From: Aliitabrizicola sp031408575
GTDB taxonomy: Bacteria > Pseudomonadota > Alphaproteobacteria > Rhodobacterales > Rhodobacteraceae
Assembly: GCA_031408575.1 (NCBI GenBank)
Contig: JANNWS010000213.1
Span: 1-8,530, forward strand
Direction: 5' to 3'
DNA length: 8,530 bases
Of the stretch, positions 1 to 7,000 are shown piece by piece. The position numbers and the translations under genes are program-made. The notes under the pieces are model-generated. The model was not told where the DNA came from and did not search any database. It was given only the letters and a program-made list of their open reading frames with translations. Positions within the stretch are counted from its first letter, which is position 1. Each line of letters starts with the position of its first letter.

Positions 1-7
1 CCGCCAT
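1..7 (-). CDS. start of a further minus-strand gene, cut by the window edge
   Basis: Reading the minus strand past the aspC stop codon, 12 bases (CCGGGAGCCGAA) are followed by ATG GCG G and then the window ends. The GGGAG lies five bases before the ATG, a good ribosome binding site. The short gap after the aspC stop suggests that this gene is cotranscribed with aspC. Only two codons and one base are visible, so nothing can be said about the product, and the start itself is an inference from spacing and the binding site. Confidence 0.35.
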
Positions 8-19
8 TTCGGCTCCCGG

Positions 20-1222
20 TCAGTGAAGGGCTGCACAGAACGTCTGGATGCGGGTGCAGGCCTCGTGCAGCGCCTTGTCCGACGTAGCGTAGCTGACCCG
101 GAAATTCGGTGAAAGCCCGAAGGCCGCGCCAAACACCACCGCAACCCCGGTTTCTTCCAGAAGTGCTGTCGCAAACACTTCGTCATCGGTGATTTTCGTG
201 CCGGCCGAACTGGTCTTGCCGATGCAGCCCGAAATATCGGGGTAGACATAGAACGCGCCTTCGGGTTTCGGGCAGGTGATACCCTTCGCCGCATTCAGCA
301 TAGACACCACCAGATCGCGGCGGCGTTGAAAGGTGGCGCGGTTCGGGGCGAGGAAATCCTGTGTTCCCGTCAGCGCCTCCAGTGCCGCATATTGCGACAC
401 CGAGGACGGGTTCGACGTGCTCTGGCTCTGCACGGTCGCCATTGCCTTGATCAGATGCGTCGGGCCAGCGGCATAGCCGATCCGCCAGCCGGTCATGGCA
501 TAGGATTTCGACACGCCATTGCAGGTCAGCGTGCGGTCATAAAGGCCCGGCTCGACCTGCGCGGGCGAGGTAAACTCGAAATCGTCGAACACCAGATGCT
601 CATACATGTCATCCGACATCACCCAGACATGGGGATGTTGCATCAGCACGTCGGTCAGCCCTTTCAACTCGGCACGCGTATAGCCAGCACCAGTTGGATT
701 GGACGGCGAATTGAAGATGAACCACTTCGTCTTTGACGTGATCGCCGCCTCAAGCTGGGCCGGGGTCAGTTTGAAATTGGACTCGATCCCGGCCACAACC
801 GGAACGGGCGTCCCGCCGGCAAGCAGGACCATGTCTGGATAGCTGACCCAGTAGGGCGCGGGAATGATCACCTCATCGCCGTCGTTCAGGGTGGCCACGA
901 AGGCATTGTAAAGCGTCTGCTTGCCGCCGGTGCCGACCGTCACCTGTGCCGGCGTGTAGATCAGCCCGTTTTCGCGCGCGAATTTGGCGCAGATTGCTGC
1001 CTTCAATTCGGGGATACCATCGACGGCGGTGTAGCGCGTCTTGCCGGTGTCGATCGCCCGTTTCGCGGCCTCGCGGATGTTGATTGGCGTGTCGAAATCC
1101 GGCTCGCCCGCCCCCAGCCCGATGATATCGCGGCCCGCCGCCGCCAGTTCGCGCGCCTTGTTCGTGACCGCGATGGTGGCAGAAGGCTTCACGCGCGCTA
1201 CGGTATCGGACAGAAAGGCCAT
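20..1222 (-). CDS. aspC: aspartate aminotransferase, PLP-dependent, class I-beta
   Basis: A 400-residue cytosolic fold-type I aminotransferase that swaps the amino group between aspartate/oxaloacetate and glutamate/2-oxoglutarate. The PLP-binding lysine is K239 in NGVSKSYAMTGWRIGY; N175 lies in the NSPSNPTG loop, D204 and Y207 in SDDMYEHL contact the cofactor, and R375 (FRVSYAT) should bind the substrate alpha-carboxylate. K101 in GTGGKQ matches, by family knowledge, the lysine that binds the distal carboxylate in I-beta enzymes such as that of Thermus. Length is normal for the family. The ATG has GGAG seven bases upstream. Enzymes of this subgroup can also act as prephenate aminotransferases in tyrosine and phenylalanine synthesis; the sequence alone does not settle whether this one does. 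It is divergent from sdhE, and another gene probably follows it closely on the same strand. Confidence 0.93.
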   Translation of the reverse strand: MAFLSDTVARVKPSATIAVTNKARELAAAGRDIIGLGAGEPDFDTPINIREAAKRAIDTGKTRYTAVDGIPELKAAICAKFARENGLIYTPAQVTVGTGGKQTLYNAFVATLNDGDEVIIPAPYWVSYPDMVLLAGGTPVPVVAGIESNFKLTPAQLEAAITSKTKWFIFNSPSNPTGAGYTRAELKGLTDVLMQHPHVWVMSDDMYEHLVFDDFEFTSPAQVEPGLYDRTLTCNGVSKSYAMTGWRIGYAAGPTHLIKAMATVQSQSTSNPSSVSQYAALEALTGTQDFLAPNRATFQRRRDLVVSMLNAAKGITCPKPEGAFYVYPDISGCIGKTSSAGTKITDDEVFATALLEETGVAVVFGAAFGLSPNFRVSYATSDKALHEACTRIQTFCAALH

Positions 1223-1256
1223 GGGCAGGCTCCGGCTTTGGGTTGCAAGCAGCCCG

Positions 1257-1284
1257 TCTTAGGGTGCAGGGCTGTGGCGATCAA
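1257..1284 (-). promoter_or_regulatory. possible sigma-70 promoter for aspC
   Basis: On the minus strand TTGATC (1279-1284) is followed after 16 bases by CTAAGA (1257-1262), a fair -35/-10 pair. Transcription would begin near 1250, leaving a leader of about 28 bases before the aspC ATG. It sits in the 108-base gap shared with the divergent sdhE gene. No clear promoter for sdhE was seen in the gap. The match is imperfect, so confidence is low. Confidence 0.3.
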
Positions 1285-1330
1285 GCAGTATCGGGCAGGC
1301 TTTATCGAGCGGACAGTATGAGGGGCTAAG

Positions 1331-1606
1331 ATGGGCGAGACGCCAGAGGACGCACAAAAGCGGATGCGGATGCGGTCATGGCGCCGCGGCACGAAAGAGA
1401 TGGACCTGATCCTGGGGCCATTCGCCGATGCCCGGCTTGCCGGCCTGCCCCGGTCAGCGCTGCCCGACTATGACGCGCTTCTGGCCGAGAATGACCAGGA
1501 CCTGATCCTGTGGGTGCTAGGCCAGACCGCGTCACCGCCGCGTTTTGCCGCGCTGATAGCCGACATCGCCAGATTCGCGCGCAGCCGCAATTTATCCGGC
1601 ATTTGA
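1331..1606 (+). CDS. sdhE: succinate dehydrogenase flavinylation factor SdhE (Sdh5/DUF339 family)
   Basis: A 91-residue cytosolic protein of the SdhE/SDHAF2 family, which helps attach FAD covalently to the flavoprotein subunit SdhA of succinate dehydrogenase. The diagnostic RGxxE motif is present as R19-G20-T21-K22-E23 within WRRGTKEMD, followed by the family's LGPFAD segment and the later acidic/aromatic stretch NDQDLILWVLGQ (residues 54-65). Length is typical (about 80-100). The ATG is preceded by GAGGGG with five bases between, so the start is well supported. The gene is divergent from aspC and 80 bases upstream of the ldtR-like gene in the same direction; no succinate dehydrogenase genes are in view, which is usual for this scattered family. 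Confidence 0.9.
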   Translation: MGETPEDAQKRMRMRSWRRGTKEMDLILGPFADARLAGLPRSALPDYDALLAENDQDLILWVLGQTASPPRFAALIADIARFARSRNLSGI

Positions 1607-1686
1607 AACGACTGCGGCACGAGTTTACCAAATGTTCGTGCTTTCCCCCGATTCTGCCCCGAACGGTTGGCAGGACGGAGACAGGA

Positions 1687-2196
1687 ATGAGCGTTCAAGG
1701 CACGGGGGTGGCGCCAATTCTGGATGGCTCGCAAAAGGCCCTTCTGGCGGGGTATCTGGACAGTCTGGCGCTGGTCGAACGGCTGCACCGGTTGCTGCTG
1801 GATGTCATCAAGGATGAGTTTGAACGCCTTGGGGTGCTGGAGATCAACTCGGTTCAGGCGCTTTTGCTGTTCAACATCGGCGAGCATGAGGTGACGGCGG
1901 GCGAGTTGAAATCGCGCGGCTACTACCAAGGTTCCAACGTCAGCTACAATCTGAAGAAGCTGGTCGAACTCGGCTACATGCACCACCAGCGATCCGAGAT
2001 CGACCGCCGGTCAGTTCGGGTCAGGCTGACTGAAAAGGGTCGGCGGGTGCGGGGCATCCTGATCGACCTATTCGCCAGACATGCCGAAGCGCTGGACAAG
2101 CGCGGCATGGTCGGGGCCGAAGCGATGGAGGGAATCAATTCATCGCTGAAACGTATGGAGCGGTTTTGGACCGAACAGATCCGTTATATCTACTGA
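1687..2196 (+). CDS. ldtR: MarR-family winged-helix regulator, LdtR type
   Basis: A 169-residue DNA-binding regulator with a single winged helix-turn-helix. An N-terminal helical dimerisation segment (about 15-50, LALVERLHRLLLDVIKDEF) leads to the recognition helices (about 55-95, with ELKSRGYYQGSNVSYNLKKL) and a basic wing (about 98-120, HQRSEIDRRSVRVRLTEKG). The DRRSVRVRLTEKG wing is typical of MarR proteins, and the GYYQGSNVSYNLKKLVELGY block matches my memory of the LdtR group of alphaproteobacteria, first described in Liberibacter as a regulator of an L,D-transpeptidase and stress tolerance; no such enzyme gene is in this window. The ATG at 1687 was chosen because GGAG lies six bases upstream; the frame is open back to 1510, but that part overlaps sdhE and is not regulator-like. 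Targets and ligand here are unknown. Confidence 0.85.
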   Translation: MSVQGTGVAPILDGSQKALLAGYLDSLALVERLHRLLLDVIKDEFERLGVLEINSVQALLLFNIGEHEVTAGELKSRGYYQGSNVSYNLKKLVELGYMHHQRSEIDRRSVRVRLTEKGRRVRGILIDLFARHAEALDKRGMVGAEAMEGINSSLKRMERFWTEQIRYIY

Positions 2197-2231
2197 AGCG
2201 CTCGGTCCGGGAAGGTACCTCCGGCGGCGAT

Positions 2232-2248
2232 ATTTTCAGACAGAAAAT
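2232..2248. terminator. weak stem-loop after ldtR
   Basis: ATTTTC and GAAAAT form a perfect six-base stem around the loop AGACA, 36 bases after the ldtR stop and between two converging genes. The stem is A/T-only apart from one pair and no T-run follows, so it is a poor intrinsic terminator. It is listed as the nearest candidate in the 173-base gap 2197-2369, which holds no gene that I can support. Confidence 0.2.
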
Positions 2249-2331
2249 GGCCGGGGCTGGCAATTTGCGTGGCGCTTGATCTGACCGGGGATGCCTTTGG
2301 CGGCGGTAACCTTGAACAGACGAAACTCAGG

Positions 2332-2346
2332 GTGCCGGACCGGCAC
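2332..2346. repeat. perfect 15-base palindrome between ldtR and gloA
   Basis: GTGCCGGACCGGCAC is an inverted repeat of seven bases around a central A, 24 bases past the gloA stop. As RNA it could fold as a five-pair G/C stem with a five-base loop, placed where a gloA terminator would be. On neither strand is there a T-run after it. A chance palindrome in GC-rich DNA is also possible. Confidence 0.3.
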
Positions 2347-2369
2347 GAGGCGCAGCACCCCGAAATCGA

Positions 2370-2801
2370 CTACCAGCTGCCGGTGTTCGGCATGCTCAAC
2401 CACGGTTCAGCGGGGGGCAAGGACGCGCCGTCCATCTGCAGAAGTTCGATCGAGATATTGTCAGGTGAGCGGACAAAGGCCATCCGCCCGTCGCGTGGGG
2501 GCCGGTTGATCGTGATGCCCTGCGATTGCAGAAACGCACACATGTCGTAGATGTTTTCGACATCATAGGCGAGATGGCCGAAATGGCGGCTGTCGGACGG
2601 CAGACCTGCATCGCCATCCCAGTTGAACGTCAACTCGACCGGGCATTCCTCTTGCCCCGGTGCCGCGAGGAACACGAGGGTGAACCTGCCGCCCTGATTC
2701 TCGATCCGGCGCGTCTCTTCCAGCCCCAGAAGTTTGTAAAAAGCGATTGATTTATCCAGATCCTGCACGCGGACCATCGTGTGAAGATAACGGACTTTCA
2801 T
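2370..2801 (-). CDS. gloA: lactoylglutathione lyase (glyoxalase I), VOC family
   Basis: A 143-residue metalloenzyme that turns the hemithioacetal of methylglyoxal and glutathione into S-lactoylglutathione, the first step of methylglyoxal detoxification. It opens with LHTMVRVQDLDKSIAFY, close to E. coli GloA, and has two beta-alpha-beta-beta-beta modules. All four expected metal ligands are visible: H7, E56 (PVELTFNW), H76 (FGHLAYDV) and E119 (SIELLQM). The ELTFNW motif separates it from other VOC enzymes such as dioxygenases or methylmalonyl-CoA epimerase. Length fits the short bacterial, probably nickel-dependent, type. GGGAGAG lies about four bases before the ATG. It is transcribed alone, divergent from thyX across a 182-base gap in which TAGGCT (minus strand, about 40 bases upstream of the ATG) is the only -10-like word I noticed. 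Confidence 0.88.
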   Translation of the reverse strand: MKVRYLHTMVRVQDLDKSIAFYKLLGLEETRRIENQGGRFTLVFLAAPGQEECPVELTFNWDGDAGLPSDSRHFGHLAYDVENIYDMCAFLQSQGITINRPPRDGRMAFVRSPDNISIELLQMDGASLPPAEPWLSMPNTGSW

Positions 2802-2922
2802 GGCACTCTCCCAGCCTGTGATGTTGGGCGCAGCCTAGCAGGACCGTGGCAGAAGGCGAGAGGGAAGGCCCCGCAAATTGTTGCCGCGCACGACCCCAAG
2901 ACTTGCCCGCATCCCCCCAAAC

Positions 2923-2956
2923 CTTGTAGTGTGCCTACCAAGTTCTGGCATATATT
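2923..2956 (+). promoter_or_regulatory. thyX promoter region with operator-like inverted repeat
   Basis: CTTGTAG (2923-2929) and CTACCAAG (2935-2942) form an inverted repeat, imperfect by one extra base, around the spacer TGTGC. It is followed by an A/T-rich -10-like stretch, CATATATT (2949-2956), 28 bases before the thyX ATG. TTGTAG inside the left arm could serve as a -35, though its spacing to CATATA (19 bases) is long. An inverted repeat over the -35 zone is where a repressor would bind. It does not look like an NrdR box. No factor is identified. Confidence 0.35.
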
Positions 2957-2983
2957 GAGACACCCCAGCCCCCGGAGGCCCTG

Positions 2984-3889
2984 ATGCCCCTGACCCCCGA
3001 ACAGCTTGCCGAAATCGACGCCGCCCGTGCCACGCCCCGCCCCACTCTGCGTGCCGTGTCCGAGGGCATGGAGGCGCATCTGTATCGCGCGCATCCGGTA
3101 CTGGACCACGGGTTCATCCGGGTGATCGACTATATGGGAGATGATGCCGCCATCGTGCAGGCGGCACGGGTCAGCTATGGGGCCGGCACAAAGCATGTGT
3201 CGAATGACGACGGTCTGATCCGCTATCTGATGCGGCACTGGCATTCGACTCCGTTCGAGATGTGCGAGGTCAAGCTGCACGTCAAACTGCCGGTTTTTGT
3301 CGCGCGCCAGTGGATCCGCCACCGCACCGCCAACGTCAACGAATATTCTGCCCGCTATTCGATCCTGGACCGAGAGTTCTATATCCCTGAGTCGTCGCAA
3401 CTGGCCGCGCAATCCAGCGTGAACAATCAGGGGCGCGGCGCGGTGCTGGACGGGCCAGAGGCGGCGCGGGTGCTGGAGATGCTGAAATCCGACGCCTCGC
3501 GCAGCTATGACCATTATCAGGCGATGTTGTCGCAAGACGGACAGCAAGGGCTTGCGCGCGAACTGGCGCGGATGAACCTTCCCGCGAACATCTACACGCA
3601 ATGGTACTGGAAGGTGGACCTGCACAACCTGTTTCATTTTTTGCGGCTGCGGGCGGATGCCCATGCGCAATACGAAATCCGGGTCTATGCCGAGGCGATT
3701 TGCGCCGTGGTGGCCGATTGGGTGCCGATCGCTTACGGCGCGTTTTCAGATTATCGACTGGGCGGGGCGACGTTATCCGCGAAGGCGATGGACTGCCTGC
3801 GGCGGATGCTGAAGGGCGAGGCCGTGACGCAGGAGACAAGCGGAATGAGCAAGGGAGAATGGCGGGAGTTTGAAGGCGTGATCGGGTAA
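2984..3889 (+). CDS. thyX: flavin-dependent thymidylate synthase ThyX
   Basis: A 301-residue FAD enzyme that methylates dUMP to dTMP with methylene-tetrahydrofolate as carbon donor and NADPH as reductant, yielding tetrahydrofolate rather than the dihydrofolate made by ThyA. The ThyX signature RHR-X7-S is R112-H113-R114 to S122 in RHRTANVNEYSARYS. Other family blocks are HSTPFEMCE (87-95), the substrate arginine region RELARMNLP (192-200) and HAQYEIR (227-233) for FAD/dUMP binding. It is longer than the roughly 220-residue Thermotoga enzyme, owing to N- and C-terminal extensions that are usual in alphaproteobacteria. The ATG follows GGAGG by five bases, so the start is firm. It is a single gene, divergent from gloA and converging on carB. 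No thyA is in this window; whether the genome has one cannot be seen. Confidence 0.95.
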   Translation: MPLTPEQLAEIDAARATPRPTLRAVSEGMEAHLYRAHPVLDHGFIRVIDYMGDDAAIVQAARVSYGAGTKHVSNDDGLIRYLMRHWHSTPFEMCEVKLHVKLPVFVARQWIRHRTANVNEYSARYSILDREFYIPESSQLAAQSSVNNQGRGAVLDGPEAARVLEMLKSDASRSYDHYQAMLSQDGQQGLARELARMNLPANIYTQWYWKVDLHNLFHFLRLRADAHAQYEIRVYAEAICAVVADWVPIAYGAFSDYRLGGATLSAKAMDCLRRMLKGEAVTQETSGMSKGEWREFEGVIG

Positions 3890-3896
3890 GCGATCA
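3879..3896 (+). terminator. short stem-loop over the thyX stop codon
   Basis: TGATCG and CGATCA form a six-base stem around GGTAAG, with the TAA stop inside the loop. No T-run follows, so it is a weak candidate for the 3' end of the thyX transcript. It could equally be chance, since half of it is coding sequence. Confidence 0.15.
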
Positions 3897-4021
3897 GAGC
3901 GATGCGCAAAATGCTGTCAAACGCAGGGCCGAAATTGAAGCGCCTCAAGCGGGTGGTGAGTGGCTGTCGCACGATTTCTGGCTGAAAACCTTGCAGTCAA
4001 TCCGTGGCTTCTTGCTTTGCT

Positions 4022-4062
4022 CGAAGCTGTCAAGCCGCGCGAAGGTTCGGCTGACAGCATCG
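4022..4062. terminator. long imperfect hairpin between converging thyX and carB
   Basis: GCTGTCAAGCCG (4026-4037) pairs with CGGCTGACAGC (4048-4058) with one bulged A and a ten-base loop; beyond a single A/A mismatch, CGA (4022-4024) also pairs with TCG (4060-4062). That gives about 14 base pairs, the strongest stem I saw in any gap. It lies 29 bases past the carB stop and about 135 bases past the thyX stop, where a terminator for either or both is expected. Neither side carries a clear T-run, so a factor-dependent end or an mRNA-stabilising structure is as likely as a classical intrinsic terminator. The rest of the 201-base gap 3890-4090 holds no supported gene. Confidence 0.45.
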
Positions 4063-4090
4063 CAATAGTACCAAGCGCTGGGTTTGCGTT

Positions 4091-7000
4091 TCAGCCCTGC
4101 AACGTCCGCACCCCGATGTCGCCCTCCAACCGCGCCTTCATTGCGGCGACCGCTGATACCGCCCCCGCCGCTGTCGTGAAGTACGGGATCTTGTCGTACA
4201 GGGCGACAGCGCGGATATCGCGCGAATCGCTCACCGCCTGAGTGCCTTCGGTCGTGTTCATCACTATCGCTATGTCGTCGTTTTTCAGACGGTCGACGAT
4301 GTTGGGACGGCCTTCGTAAACTTTGTTGACAGGGGTGGACGCAATCCCTTCACCGCCAAGCCAGGCAGCTGTGCCACGCGTGGCGACGATCTCAAATCCC
4401 ATGGTGATCAAATCGCGGGTGGCCGATGCCAAAGCGCCGGTCTTGTCACTGTCCTTGATCGAGATGAAGACGCGCCCGGAGGTGGGAAGCACCACGCCGG
4501 CGCCCATCTGCGCCTTGAGGAAGGCCAGCGCAAAGGTGCGGTCCCAGCCCATCACTTCGCCGGTGGAGCGCATCTCGGGACCAAGCAGCGTATCGACACC
4601 GGGGAAGCGGGCAAAGGGCAGGACGGCCTCTTTGACCGAGAACCACGGGGTGTGTGGGTCGGCCAGCGTCAGCGGGTCGGCCAGGGGCAGGGCAGTGTCG
4701 GGGCCGACGCCGGTGGGGTAGGGCGGGCGCATCGGGAAATTCGACAGCGGCTCGCCTGCCATCAGGCGGGCGGCGATGGAGGCGATGGCAGAATCGGTGG
4801 CCTTGGCGACAAAGGGAACCGTGCGCGAGGCGCGGGGGTTCACTTCCAGCACATAGATATCGGGGTTCTCAGCCGGGCCTTTGATCGCGAACTGGACGTT
4901 CATCAGGCCAACGACATGCAGGGCGCGGGCCATCGCCTCGGTTTGGATTTTCAGATCGGCGATGGTGGCGGGGGTGAGGGAATAGGGGGGCAGCGAGCAG
5001 GCAGAATCTCCGGAATGGACCCCCGCTTCTTCGATGTGCTGCATGATGCCTGCGACGTGGACATTTTGGCCGTCACAGAGCGCATCAACGTCCACCTCGA
5101 TGGCACCCGACAGGTAGCTGTCGAGCAGAACCGGCGAAGTGCCGGAAACCTGCACGGCTTCGCGGATGTAACGCTCCAGCTGGGCATCGTCGCGCACGAT
5201 CTCCATCGCGCGGCCGCCCAGCACGTAGGACGGGCGGATGACGAGGGGGTAGCCGATTTTCGCGGCCGCCGCGAAAGCCTCATCGCGCGAGCGGGCCATC
5301 GCGTTGACGGGCTGTTTGAGGTTCAGCTTGTGGAGAAGCTGCTGGAACCGCTCGCGGTCTTCGGCAAGGTCGATGGCGTCGGGGGTGGTGCCGAGGATCG
5401 GGATGCCTTCGCTCGCCAGCGCCTGCGCGAGTTTCAGCGGAGTCTGGCCGCCGAACTGCACGATTACACCATGCAGGGTGCCGTTTTCCTGCTCTACCCG
5501 CAGGATTTCCAGGACATGCTCCAGCGTCAGCGGCTCGAAATAAAGCCGGTCCGAGGTGTCGTAATCGGTGCTGACCGTCTCGGGGTTGCAGTTGATCATG
5601 ATCGTCTCATAGCCCGCGGCAGTCAGGGCATAGCAGGCGTGGCAGCAGCAGTAATCGAACTCGATCCCCTGACCGATGCGGTTGGGGCCGCCGCCGAGGA
5701 TGACAACTTTTTTCGCGGCGGAAGGGCGGGCCTCGCATTCCACGTCGCCCATGACGGGGTGTTCGTAGGTGGAATACATGTAGGGGGTCTGCGCCTCGAA
5801 TTCCGCGCCGCAGGTGTCGATGCGTTTGAAGACGGCCTGAACGCCGAGGCGGTGGCGGGCGCGGCGGACCTGCGCCTCATCCCGGCCTGTCAGGATGCCA
5901 AGGCGGGCATCGGTGAAGCCCATCATCTTGAGTTTGCGGATGCCGTCGGCGCTGAGCGGCAGGCCCTGGGCGCGGACCTGCGCCTCCACGTCCACAATCT
6001 CGCGGATGCGTGCGATGAACCACGGGTCGTAGGCTGTGGCGTGCTGGCAGTCGTCGTCGGTCAAGCCGTGGCGCATGGCCTGCGCAATCAGGCGGAGGCG
6101 GTCGGGCGTCTGCGGGGAAAGGGCCTTGATGACGGCGACACGGTCGGGTGCGCCGGGGATGGCGATTTCGTCGAACCCGGTGAGGCCGGTTTCAAGGGAT
6201 GCCAGGGCCTTTTGCAGAGATTCGTGGATCGTGCGGCCGATGGCCATCGCCTCGCCCACGGATTTCATCGCGGTGGTGAGGGTGGCTTCGGCGCCGGGAA
6301 ACTTCTCGAAAGCAAAGCGGGGGATCTTGGTGACGACGTAGTCCATGGTCGGCTCGAACGACGCGGGGGTGACCTTCGTGATGTCGTTGTCCAGCTCGTC
6401 CAAGGTATAGCCGATCGCCAGTTTCGCGGCGATTCTCGCGATGGGAAAGCCGGTGGCCTTGGAGGCGAGTGCGGACGAGCGCGACACGCGGGGGTTCATC
6501 TCGATCACCACCATGCGGCCATCGGCGGGGTTGATCGCCCATTGCACGTTGGAGCCGCCGGTTTCCACGCCGATCTCACGCAGAACGGCAATGCTGCCGT
6601 TGCGCATGATCTGGTATTCCTTGTCGGTCAGGGTCAGGGCGGGGGCGACCGTCACGCTGTCACCCGTATGGATACCCATAGGATCGACGTTTTCGATGGC
6701 ACAGACGATGATGGCGTTGTCGTTGCGGTCGCGGACCACCTCCATCTCGAATTCCTTCCAGCCGAGGAGGGACTCGTCGACAAGGATTTGCGCCATCGGT
6801 GAGGCATCGAGGCCGCTGCGGCAGATCCGCTCGAAGTCGTCGCGGTTGTAGGCGACGCCGCCCCCGGTGCCGCCAAGGGTGAAGGCGGGACGGATGATGG
6901 CGGGCAGGCCGACATAGTCGATGGCGGCAATGGCCTGTGCCACGCCGGCCGTTATGTCGAACTTGCCGTTGGGGAGTTTCGGCGCGGTAATGATGGTGGC

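Noticed and set aside
1223..1301. Direct repeat GGGCAGGCT at 1223 and 1293
   Set aside because: Nine bases of GC-rich sequence in two copies, with no symmetry to either promoter; chance is enough to explain it.
1510..1686. Upstream extension of the ldtR frame
   Set aside because: It overlaps the sdhE 3' end and is not like a MarR N-terminus. GGAG six bases before the ATG at 1687 sets the start.
1468..1986. 172-codon minus-strand frame across sdhE and ldtR
   Set aside because: It is opposite two well-supported genes and spans their gap; the composition is typical of an antisense shadow.
2798..3670. 290-codon minus-strand frame opposite thyX
   Set aside because: It overlaps both the thyX coding region and its promoter gap, has no recognisable domain, and the thyX frame has every family motif.
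3960..4241. 93-codon plus-strand frame between thyX and carB
   Set aside because: More than half lies antisense to the carB 3' end; no ribosome binding site or family resemblance was seen.
4652..6802. 716-codon open frame on the plus strand, antisense to carB
   Set aside because: It lies wholly inside carB, is packed with Gly, Asp, His and Arg in low-complexity runs, and shows no domain. Long antisense frames are expected opposite GC-rich genes with strong third-position bias, and carB is certain.
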